Assembly (NCBI GenBank): GCA_903834845.1 | Contig: CAILKW010000290.1 | Location: forward strand, 1 to 48,097 | DNA from: an uncultured Bacteroidia bacterium | GTDB taxonomy: Bacteria; Bacteroidota; Bacteroidia; Bacteroidales; Prolixibacteraceae | DNA: 48,097 nucleotides | Reading direction: 5' to 3' | Shown: positions 18,528 through 26,213 of the stretch, one piece after another | Layout of the letters: every line of letters starts with the position of its first letter | How positions within the stretch are numbered: position 1 is the first letter of the stretch | Made by a program: the position numbers and the translations under genes | The notes under the pieces: generated by a model | The model's input: the letters and a program-made list of their open reading frames with translations, nothing else | The model's database searches: none | Told to the model about the DNA's origin: nothing

Positions 18528-19532
18528 TTAATTTAGCTGACTTTGAGAAACATTCACAAAGGCCAGAATATTTTCAAGTGAGGTGTCGCTTTCAACCGAA
18601 TGGGAGGGTGAGAAGATATAGCTGCCATCTCTTCCCAATTCAATCAGCTTGTTGGATGCCTCAATTACCTCCTGAACCGTTCCGTAGGGAAGTGTTTTCT
18701 GCATCGAGAGTCCGCCATGAAAGGATAGCCGGCCACGGTACCTGGGAAGAATTTCAAAAATATCCATCACTTCGGGCTGGAATGGGTTGAAAGAGCTAAG
18801 TCCAATTTCAACCAGGTCATCGAATAGCTCATCCACATCCCCGCAACTGTGGATCATTAGGTATTTCCCGCTTTCTCGGACTTTCCCGTACATTCTTTTC
18901 AAATGCGGATAGATAAACCGTTTCCACAGGTCATAACCCATGATCAATCCGTGTTGCTGTCCCCAGTCATCACCAAAATAGATGGCATCGATGTCGTATT
19001 CCAATGCCTTTTCTACCTGAGCAATGTTGTAGTCGCAGATTCTCTCGAAGAGTTCATCCACAAATTCAGGATTCATGTAGAAATCCAGCAACAAATTCTC
19101 AATGCCACGCAGTGTCCACGCCCTTTCATATAATGAAAAGCCAATCTGAAAAACCCTGAACATCTCTGGCTTTTGAGCAATGGATGGCTCAATATCGGCA
19201 AAGAAACGAGGGTCGTGCGGATCGGGAAAAGTATAACCATCGAGGGTTGGTTTTGGCAACACGCTTCCCAGGATATCCCCAATGTCTTTGTCTATGCTAC
19301 GGTCCCAGACCACACCGAAATAGTCGCGGTACAAATTCTCTCCAACAATTTCGAAAAATCCTATGTCACTGCCCAGTTGCAGGATGTGGTTTCCCAATAC
19401 TTCGTCCAAATCTTCCACCCCAAAATATAGCTGTAGTATTTCGTATGGTTCTTTCGTAAATTTGAAAGACCATGGAACGTAGGGAGGCTTCTTCCCATCC
19501 AATACTATTTTGATTATCTCTCTTTTTGTCAT
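18528..19532 (-). CDS. Uroporphyrinogen decarboxylase (UROD) family protein
   Basis: A 334-residue cytoplasmic protein with no signal. UROD-superfamily features: PYVPWSFKFT near the N-terminus, IDAIYFGDDWGQQHGLIM (about 181-198), YLMIHSCGDVDELFDDLVEI with His228-Ser-Cys230, LSFHGGLSMQKTLPYGTVQE (about 269-288) and YIFSPSHSVESDT. The HxC pair recalls the zinc site of corrinoid methyltransferases MtaA/MtbA, but the third Cys position reads His (PSHS). True haem enzymes HemE lack this pattern, so haem synthesis is unlikely. UROD-like genes recur in polysaccharide loci with unknown roles. A methyl-transfer step on O-methylated sugars would be one reading, as inference only. Lies between the MFS porter and the DUF6259 gene. 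A dead relative lies at 3486-3834. Confidence 0.8.
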   Translation of the reverse strand: MTKREIIKIVLDGKKPPYVPWSFKFTKEPYEILQLYFGVEDLDEVLGNHILQLGSDIGFFEIVGENLYRDYFGVVWDRSIDKDIGDILGSVLPKPTLDGYTFPDPHDPRFFADIEPSIAQKPEMFRVFQIGFSLYERAWTLRGIENLLLDFYMNPEFVDELFERICDYNIAQVEKALEYDIDAIYFGDDWGQQHGLIMGYDLWKRFIYPHLKRMYGKVRESGKYLMIHSCGDVDELFDDLVEIGLSSFNPFQPEVMDIFEILPRYRGRLSFHGGLSMQKTLPYGTVQEVIEASNKLIELGRDGSYIFSPSHSVESDTSLENILAFVNVSQSQLN

Positions 19533-19662
19533 ATTTTCCTATTTTAAAAAATCTTATTAGTATTAGCAGTTTTTTCTTTGCGATCTTGTCGGACTTGCGT
19601 GAAACCAATATATAATTGCACAAGATATAAATATAGGCATCTATGTCTTATTATCATTCCAA

Positions 19663-21126
19663 TTACTGAATATGCTGTTTTGTTAACTCATATTCAATTT
19701 GTTCCAGCGATTTTCCTTTGGTCTCCGGAAGTTTTTTCCACAGGTAGAAAAACCCTAAAATGCAGATAGAGGAGTACAGCGCGAAGGTTCCTGATGCCCC
19801 AAATGCCTTGTTGAGGAATGGGAAAGTAATGGTCAGAACAGCACAAGAAAACCAGAGCGCGAAAGTGGCCACCGACATGGCTTGTCCCCTGATCTTGTTG
19901 GGAAATATTTCCGACAAAAGCACCCAGGTGATGGGAGCCAGGGTCAGGCAATAGATGCTGATGGCTGTAACTACCCAGAAAAGCATAAAGAAACCTTGTA
20001 TGTGAAGGAAATACCCAGCCGTTAAAATCATGTAAACGATGGCCAGACCTCCTGCCCCGGTTAGCATCAAAACTTTGCGTCCCCATTTGTCAACAATGAA
20101 CATGGACACAACGGTAAATATCAAACTGACACTGCCTGTAAGCACGATGTTGAACAAAGTACCAGAAATGCCATAACCTGCCGCGGAGAAAATCTCCTCG
20201 GCATAATTGAAGATGACGTTGATACCGCACCATTGCTGAAAAACTGCCAGTACTATCCCAAGAACAATGATAGGGGCGAGCTGCTTAGAGAACAAATGAG
20301 CAAAATTTGATTTTTCATGAGGTGATTCTGATTCCATGGATTGAAGAATTTCATCCGTCTCCTTTCTGGCGTATTCCGTTCCGCCAATGCGCTCAAATAT
20401 CTTAAATGCCTTTGCGATTTTCCCGGTTTTGGTGAGCCATCGCGGACTTTCCGGGATAAACCACATCAGGATAAAAAACAGACTTGCAGGGACACTGCAA
20501 GCCCAGAACATCCAGCGCCAACCCATCTGACCATTCCACGACTGACTGATAAACGAATCATTGGCATTCAGAGGTACAGGTTCTGCGATGAGCATGTTGG
20601 TAAGCTGTGCGCCCAATACCCCCAGTGCGATTGTCAGTTGATTGATGGCCACCAGCTTCCCACGCATGTGGGCAGGGGCTATTTCGGCAATGTAGATCGG
20701 CGAAACATTGGAGGCAATTCCGATCCCTATTCCTCCCAGAATCCGGAACACCATAAACAGCGTGAAGGAATTAAAGGCACCTGTGCCGATGGAGGTGAAG
20801 ATGAAAATAAATGCAGCAAACAACAAGGGTATCTTGCGCCCGAACTTATCGGTAAAAATACCGGAAACCGCAGAACCGATCAGGCATCCAAAAAGGGCAC
20901 TGCTCATCGCCAGTCCCTGAAAAGTGGCAGAAGAGGTGATGTCAAAATAGCGTTCGTAAAATGGTTTGGCTCCCCCGATAACGACCCAGTCGTAGCCGAA
21001 CAGCAATCCACCCATGGCAGAGACCAGTGCCAGTGCCAGCACGTAGTGGAGGTTAATGTTTTGATGTTCTTTTTTGAAACCCCGGGGGTCCGGAGCCTGA
21101 TCTAATTCTCTTTTTGTTATTCCCAT
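19663..21126 (-). CDS. MFS sugar porter (sugar:H+ symporter family)
   Basis: A 487-residue protein with 12 predicted membrane spans. The sugar-porter signatures are all present: GRKIPLL after helix 2, RILGGIGIGIASNVSPIYIA with EIAPAHMRGKLVAINQL (about 125-165), PESPRW at the start of the central loop, DKWGRKVLML, and PETKGKSLEQIE at the C-terminus. The closest known pattern is XylE/GalP/AraE-type proton symporters of the inner membrane. In this locus it would bring in a monosaccharide other than rhamnose, for example arabinose, galactose or xylose. It follows the sulfatase gene by 13 bases and precedes the UROD gene by 130 bases. Confidence 0.88.
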   Translation of the reverse strand: MGITKRELDQAPDPRGFKKEHQNINLHYVLALALVSAMGGLLFGYDWVVIGGAKPFYERYFDITSSATFQGLAMSSALFGCLIGSAVSGIFTDKFGRKIPLLFAAFIFIFTSIGTGAFNSFTLFMVFRILGGIGIGIASNVSPIYIAEIAPAHMRGKLVAINQLTIALGVLGAQLTNMLIAEPVPLNANDSFISQSWNGQMGWRWMFWACSVPASLFFILMWFIPESPRWLTKTGKIAKAFKIFERIGGTEYARKETDEILQSMESESPHEKSNFAHLFSKQLAPIIVLGIVLAVFQQWCGINVIFNYAEEIFSAAGYGISGTLFNIVLTGSVSLIFTVVSMFIVDKWGRKVLMLTGAGGLAIVYMILTAGYFLHIQGFFMLFWVVTAISIYCLTLAPITWVLLSEIFPNKIRGQAMSVATFALWFSCAVLTITFPFLNKAFGASGTFALYSSICILGFFYLWKKLPETKGKSLEQIEYELTKQHIQ

Positions 21127-21139
21127 TTGTAATCAATAT

Positions 21140-22546
21140 TTAATTGTGTCCCATTTCGTAACCGAATGGGTATCTCTCATTTTTTATATGTGATTGATCC
21201 ATGAGGTGTCCTAAAATTTCCACCTTGTCAGGAAATTCTTTGGCAACATTTCGTTGTTCACCAGGATCATGGCTCAGGTTATATAGTTCGTACCTGTATT
21301 CTTTTTTATCAACATCAAATCGTATCAATTTCCAGTTGTCTTTGAGAACTGCCTGAAGGCCTCCATTTTCATGAAGCTCCCAATACAAAAAATCATGGGC
21401 CTTTTGAGTGCCTTTGCCTGTCAGAGTAGGCAGAAAAGAGATTCCGTCGCAACCTTCCGGTACTTTTACGCCTACCAAATCGCATAGCGTAGGTAAAAAA
21501 TCATAAAAGGCCGAAACATGGTAAGTTGTGGTGCCGGGTTTGATTTTTTCGGGCCATCGCACCACATAAGGAGTTCGGATTCCTCCGTCGTACATATCCC
21601 GCTTGATCCCCCTGAATGGTCCGTTGCTGTCCATAACATCCGGATTGTAGCCTGCCCTGTCATGAACTCCATTGTCTGAGGTGAAAATGATGATCGTGTT
21701 TTGATCGATGTTTTTCTCCTTCAGCATATTGAGAATTTTTTGTACACTTTTATCCAAACGGGAAACCATGGCTGCATAGGTTCCAATTGGCTTTGCCTGG
21801 GGCTGGAAGCCTCGGCCTGCAGGGTCTCCCAGGAATGGCTTTTCGCAGAACATTCCTTCGTATTCGCCGATGTCATCGTTGGGAACTTTCAGGTCTGCAT
21901 GGGGAATGGTTGGGATGAAATAGAGAAGAAAAGGCTTGTCTGCATTTTTGCTGATAAAATTCAACACCTTTTCTTCAAAAATATCATTGGCATATACCTT
22001 CTTATCCAGCATGATACGCTTATTGTTCTCGAACATAAACTCCGGGTAGTGCCTGTGGGCACTGGCCTGGTTCAAAAATCCAAAGAAATAGTCGAATCCC
22101 TGCCTATTTGGACTTCCTTCAGAATCTGGCCCTCCTAATCCCCATTTCCCGACACAACCGGTTATATACCCTTTTTGTTTCACTATTTCGGCAATCGTAA
22201 TTTCGTCTTTAGCTAAAGGCAAATCGAAAAGTTCCCCTTCCAAAACAGGCGTCAATACATTCCCCCGTACATTTGCATGGCCGGTATGTTTCCCCGTAAC
22301 AAGAGAGCAACGTGATGGTCCGCAGACAGGGCATCCGACATAGTGCTGTGTGAAAAGTACACCTTCTTTTGCCAATTGATCTATGGCAGGGGTTTTTATA
22401 AATTTCTGTCCGTAGCAACCTAGATCTCCTATACCCAGGTCGTCTGCCATAATATAGATCACATTGGGCAACCTTTCCGGCAGACCGAACAAATTCATTG
22501 TAAAACCCAACGAAGAAAAAAGAAGGAAGTTTATTTTAGAATTCAT
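21140..22546 (-). CDS. Type I sulfatase (formylglycine-dependent), arylsulfatase-like
   Basis: A 468-residue S1-family sulfatase. The metal-binding start is NVIYIMADDLG (Asp35, Asp36). The formylglycine motif is C-G-P-S-R at Cys75-Arg79 followed by CSLVTGKHTGH. Further motifs are VGKWGLGG and FTSDNGVHDRAGYNP. The N-terminal 23 residues form a signal peptide, so it is exported. Formylglycine sulfatases of this type remove sulfate esters from glycans, and an anaerobic sulfatase-maturating enzyme from elsewhere in the genome would be needed. The downstream S1 sulfatase gene is only 21 bases upstream in the transcript. The position of the sulfate on the sugar cannot be assigned here. Confidence 0.9.
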   Translation of the reverse strand: MNSKINFLLFSSLGFTMNLFGLPERLPNVIYIMADDLGIGDLGCYGQKFIKTPAIDQLAKEGVLFTQHYVGCPVCGPSRCSLVTGKHTGHANVRGNVLTPVLEGELFDLPLAKDEITIAEIVKQKGYITGCVGKWGLGGPDSEGSPNRQGFDYFFGFLNQASAHRHYPEFMFENNKRIMLDKKVYANDIFEEKVLNFISKNADKPFLLYFIPTIPHADLKVPNDDIGEYEGMFCEKPFLGDPAGRGFQPQAKPIGTYAAMVSRLDKSVQKILNMLKEKNIDQNTIIIFTSDNGVHDRAGYNPDVMDSNGPFRGIKRDMYDGGIRTPYVVRWPEKIKPGTTTYHVSAFYDFLPTLCDLVGVKVPEGCDGISFLPTLTGKGTQKAHDFLYWELHENGGLQAVLKDNWKLIRFDVDKKEYRYELYNLSHDPGEQRNVAKEFPDKVEILGHLMDQSHIKNERYPFGYEMGHN

Positions 22547-22567
22547 ATACCTTAGATTAATAGCTAT

Positions 22568-24184
22568 TTAATGACTTTGTTGAATTTCTATTTCATAATC
22601 TGAAGGTTCTACCCATCCGGTTTTGGAGGCAGGATCAGAAATTTCACCGCTTTTGACCCTCTCCCAGAAATTCCAATAATCGGGCAACATAAACGGGTAT
22701 TTGTCAAACACATCCCCATTGCCCGTCATGCGGGGATCCTTTTGTTGCTTAAGACTATCAAACAGTTGCTTTTTTAGCTCCTTTTTCTTTTTAGCGTATC
22801 GCGGATTCTTGGCCAGATCATTCATGCAATCCTTGTCTTTGGAGATGTCATAAAGTTCCTCATCGGACCGTAAACCAAAGGATTGCTTCCAATGGAAATC
22901 ATTCACTCCACTCCTTCTCAAATTCAGAATAGCAGATTTTGAAGGTGAACCGTCACAGTCCAGATAACCTGTTTCGGGATTTCCTCCCGGGAAACGATCG
23001 TTCTTAAGATTGGCAATGTACAAAAAATCATCCTTCATGATCGAGCGGGTTGGATAACCCTGATTGTTCGGCCGGCCGTAATCATTCCTTTCGCGGCCAA
23101 AGAGTAGAACGCCTTTCGATGTCGGATTATTGCCTTTTGAAATATCCTGAAAGATGGGTGCAAAACTTTTCCCGGAGGAAGCAACCATTCCCGATTTTTC
23201 ATGTATAATTCCGGCAACTTCCAGAAAAGTAGAGGCCAGATTAACGGTGCTGAAATAGTTGCAGACTGTCGAGCCTGGATTTTTGATTTCCTTCTTCCAC
23301 ATAACAGCCATGGGCATGTGGTTAGAAATCTCAAAGCTGTACCCTTTGCTTCGCGGAAACGGCATGCCATTGTCCGAAGTAATCACGATAAGGGTATTTT
23401 CCAGAATACCTCTTTTTTCTAATTCACTGATTAGCTTTAGAATATAGTTATCAAAATACTCCAGTTCAAAGGCATAATCCAACAAATCATTACGAACCGA
23501 GTCATTGTCCGGCAGATAGGCAGGAACTCTGTCAATCATTGCGGTATTCTTTCCGCCTTTGGTAATACCTGATCTGAATTCATATTTGCGATGAGGTTCA
23601 AATCCGCCACACCAGAAAAACCAGGGCTTGCCGCCGAGGTTATCGTCCAGGAAATCCGAAAAATTGCCCGAATAATCAACTTTGCTGATTTCTGTAGTTG
23701 GAGGTGAAGCGGTTCTTTTTTGGTAAGGTGCCCCTGTCAATGGACGCTCTTTCCCATCCACAGCTTTAGCGATTCCGGGACCCCAGGGTTTTCCTGTGTA
23801 TCCAATTTGATAACCATTTTCTTGCAGCACCTCTGTAAATACTTTAAATTCAGGAGGAAAAAACCCAATGTGGTTGGCTGCCTCTTTCAATTGCCAGGGG
23901 TATAAACCGGTAAGTATGGAAGAGCGGGAAGGGGCGCATTTGGCGTTTGTCGTGTAAAAATTTTCAAACCGGATTCCTTCCTGTGCAACCTTGTCAAAAC
24001 CCGGGGTATTGATCCATTTGCAGCCATTGGCCTTAAAATGGCTGAAAGAGGCATCATCAAAAATGCAGAATAGCATATTGGGACGACTCTCTTTGGTGAC
24101 AGGCTCCGGCACTGAAGCAGCACTGAAAAGCGATAGAGACAGAAGTTCCGAAATGATTCCGATTTTCAATACCTGTTTAATCAT
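22568..24184 (-). CDS. Type I sulfatase (formylglycine-dependent), N-sulfoglucosamine-sulfohydrolase-like
   Basis: A 538-residue S1-family sulfatase with signal peptide (to about SAASV, residue 25). Asp43 and Asp44 in CIFDDASF start the metal site, the formylglycine motif is C-A-P-S-R (Cys83-Arg87, followed by SSILTGLYP), and VITSDNGMPFPRSKG is the later metal segment. Text such as FDDASFSHFKANGC and TGKPWGPG resembles the heparan N-sulfatase/S1_8 branch rather than arylsulfatase A. Its ATG overlaps the stop of the upstream six-hairpin gene by four bases (ATGA at 24181-24184), which suggests translational coupling and a shared substrate. The two sulfatases are clearly different from each other, so at least two sulfate positions are likely. 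Confidence 0.88.
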   Translation of the reverse strand: MIKQVLKIGIISELLSLSLFSAASVPEPVTKESRPNMLFCIFDDASFSHFKANGCKWINTPGFDKVAQEGIRFENFYTTNAKCAPSRSSILTGLYPWQLKEAANHIGFFPPEFKVFTEVLQENGYQIGYTGKPWGPGIAKAVDGKERPLTGAPYQKRTASPPTTEISKVDYSGNFSDFLDDNLGGKPWFFWCGGFEPHRKYEFRSGITKGGKNTAMIDRVPAYLPDNDSVRNDLLDYAFELEYFDNYILKLISELEKRGILENTLIVITSDNGMPFPRSKGYSFEISNHMPMAVMWKKEIKNPGSTVCNYFSTVNLASTFLEVAGIIHEKSGMVASSGKSFAPIFQDISKGNNPTSKGVLLFGRERNDYGRPNNQGYPTRSIMKDDFLYIANLKNDRFPGGNPETGYLDCDGSPSKSAILNLRRSGVNDFHWKQSFGLRSDEELYDISKDKDCMNDLAKNPRYAKKKKELKKQLFDSLKQQKDPRMTGNGDVFDKYPFMLPDYWNFWERVKSGEISDPASKTGWVEPSDYEIEIQQSH

Positions 24185-26211
24185 GGTTTCTTATCATGTT
24201 TGTTTGAAACATATTTGATGGCAGCCTCAATGTTTACGCCTGCCGACCATGGGTGACAAACCGTGGCAAGTGGTTGATCCTCTTTGAAATACTCTGCCCA
24301 TGAACCGGTATGGTCTCTCAAACTCATCATTCGGGTATAGATCTCATCCTGAAGTGGGTCGTTGAACTCTACCAGTGCTCCAAGGAACATCCCATAGTCG
24401 TGGCCCAACATCAAACCATCGTGGTTGATGTTTCCGTTTTTCCGATAGTAAACAATCACAGCATCCAGCATCTGCCGCTTTTCAGCTCTGGTAAACAATT
24501 CGCTATCCATGTAAATCGGGCAAAGTGTTGCAGAGAGTACATCTGTAAAACGCTCTTGTTTAGGCAACTGAACTGCACGATTGTCCTTCTTAATGCAGTT
24601 GGAGCAAAAATACAAAGGGCCTTTAAAGTGATAATTCTCAGGAAAATATTCTACCGGATGATCAGGATGCGTGCAGACGGAAGGCCGTGTAGGTGGATAA
24701 ATCAGGTTTTTCTCACGTTCGGGATTGTTGGCATAAAACACTCCATTCACAAAGAAATTTTTTCGAAAACTGTCGGAGCAAATTCTCACGGAAGTCTGTA
24801 ATTCCTTTATCTTTTTGTCATCCCAGAGTTTGTTCTGTCTGACAAAATCAAGCAAACGATTGCTTCCTTCGATAAAGTAAAGCGTTGATTCAGCGGATCC
24901 GTTGCAGATCACTTTTCGGGGCAAAAGTCCACCGGCAATGTGCGTCTCATCTCCCGAAAAAGGCAGCATGCCATCCACAATATTTTTCACCTGCCCCTGC
25001 GTTGCCCATTCAAGTAATAGGAGAATCTTCCTGATAAATTGATCGTCCTTCGTTTTATTGTAGTAATCAAAAGCTTGTAGTACCAGGTAACCAGTCATTT
25101 CCACCTCCTGATTTTCACAGAAAAGAAATACATCAGAAAATCCCATGGGTTGGGCATTCTTGATAAATCCATATTTTTCCCAGGTATCGTAGAAAAAATT
25201 CAAGGTTTGTCTTGCTTCGTCATAAAGTCCCATAGCCATGAGTCCGCGCGAAGCTCCGTACTGATCCCGAACGTAACCCCAGTGCCACGAATAACCTGCC
25301 ATAACAACGCCCTGCTTGCTCTGCATCGATTTAAGCAAAACAGCAATGTTGTCAACTGCCTCGGCAAATCCTTCCGGAATTTGTTTCCCGTAAAATCCTC
25401 CCAGTTTTCCCGAAAAGGTTTGCCACCGCTCCCGGGTCAGATGGTACAGTTCCCTGGTACTGCTTTCCTGCCATTTCCTCAGATTTGAATCAACAGCTTT
25501 AGGATTAATACCTGAAACTACCACGAATGAACCCTTGCCGGGAGCAATGACAAGCCTTATTTTTTTGTTGGTATCGTCCAGAGCGATCAATTTGGCACAT
25601 CCTTTCACGAAAATCCGGTAGGTGTACGGTTTGGGAGACATGGCATAACTACCATAAAATGGAACATTCTTCTTTAGACGAATTGTAAAACTCTGATTGG
25701 CACACGGAACCATTTCGCTTCCCTTGTCATTTGTGCAGGAGAGCATCTCATTGAAATTCAAATAGGATGGATCCAAGGTTACCAGCAAGTCATAACTCAC
25801 ATCATGTTCTGCAGAAATATCTCGTACAAAACTGCCGGTTTCAGTGCTGATAAAATCTGTCATCTGTGCAACGGAATGGCTACCTCGCTTGATTTGATTA
25901 TGCCAGATAGCAGCACCCCTCTCATGATAAGAGCTAACACTATCGTTGCCAAGTAATTGCAGTTGCAGCATAGATGGAGAAGAATAGGGGGGACCGAAAA
26001 ATTGAAAAATATCCGACTCCCTTCCAAAGAGACAAAGATTCCCGTCACCTATAACATGGATGTCTTTGGCATTTGGACGGCTGTTGTCGTTGGATGAAAA
26101 GCTGAAATGGATGGTTGCTATCATTATAAAACCAGTCAAAAAAATTCTCAACTGCCTCTCTGCACAGAAGGTATTCATAAAATTAATTGAATTGGTTCCT
26201 GAAATCTGCAT
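24181..26211 (-). CDS. Six-hairpin (alpha/alpha)6-barrel glycosidase-like protein, second copy
   Basis: The start is uncertain: GTG 26214, ATG 26211 (used) or ATG 26178. The last gives the neatest signal peptide (MNTFCAERQLRIFLTGFIMI). The protein of about 676 residues is a paralogue of the one at 3896-5818. Beta-rich N-terminal half, then YVRDQYGASRGL at about 313, GFIKNAQPMG, EMTGYLVLQA and LPFSGDETHIAGG with GDET at about 420, almost the same positions as the other copy. There is an added Cys pair late (YFCSNCIKK) and a histidine-rich CTHPDHPVEY. It is tightly packed: its stop overlaps the sulfatase start by four bases, and the GH51 stop lies at 26214. A role on a sulfated oligosaccharide is inferred from that packing. 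Family is not assigned. Confidence 0.65.
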   Translation of the reverse strand: MQISGTNSINFMNTFCAERQLRIFLTGFIMIATIHFSFSSNDNSRPNAKDIHVIGDGNLCLFGRESDIFQFFGPPYSSPSMLQLQLLGNDSVSSYHERGAAIWHNQIKRGSHSVAQMTDFISTETGSFVRDISAEHDVSYDLLVTLDPSYLNFNEMLSCTNDKGSEMVPCANQSFTIRLKKNVPFYGSYAMSPKPYTYRIFVKGCAKLIALDDTNKKIRLVIAPGKGSFVVVSGINPKAVDSNLRKWQESSTRELYHLTRERWQTFSGKLGGFYGKQIPEGFAEAVDNIAVLLKSMQSKQGVVMAGYSWHWGYVRDQYGASRGLMAMGLYDEARQTLNFFYDTWEKYGFIKNAQPMGFSDVFLFCENQEVEMTGYLVLQAFDYYNKTKDDQFIRKILLLLEWATQGQVKNIVDGMLPFSGDETHIAGGLLPRKVICNGSAESTLYFIEGSNRLLDFVRQNKLWDDKKIKELQTSVRICSDSFRKNFFVNGVFYANNPEREKNLIYPPTRPSVCTHPDHPVEYFPENYHFKGPLYFCSNCIKKDNRAVQLPKQERFTDVLSATLCPIYMDSELFTRAEKRQMLDAVIVYYRKNGNINHDGLMLGHDYGMFLGALVEFNDPLQDEIYTRMMSLRDHTGSWAEYFKEDQPLATVCHPWSAGVNIEAAIKYVSNKHDKKP

Positions 26212-26213
26212 CA

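Noticed and set aside
18528-19532. Naming the UROD-family gene hemE
   Set aside because: The HSCGD motif and the glycan-locus setting do not fit haem synthesis. The sequence matches the broader UROD-like group.
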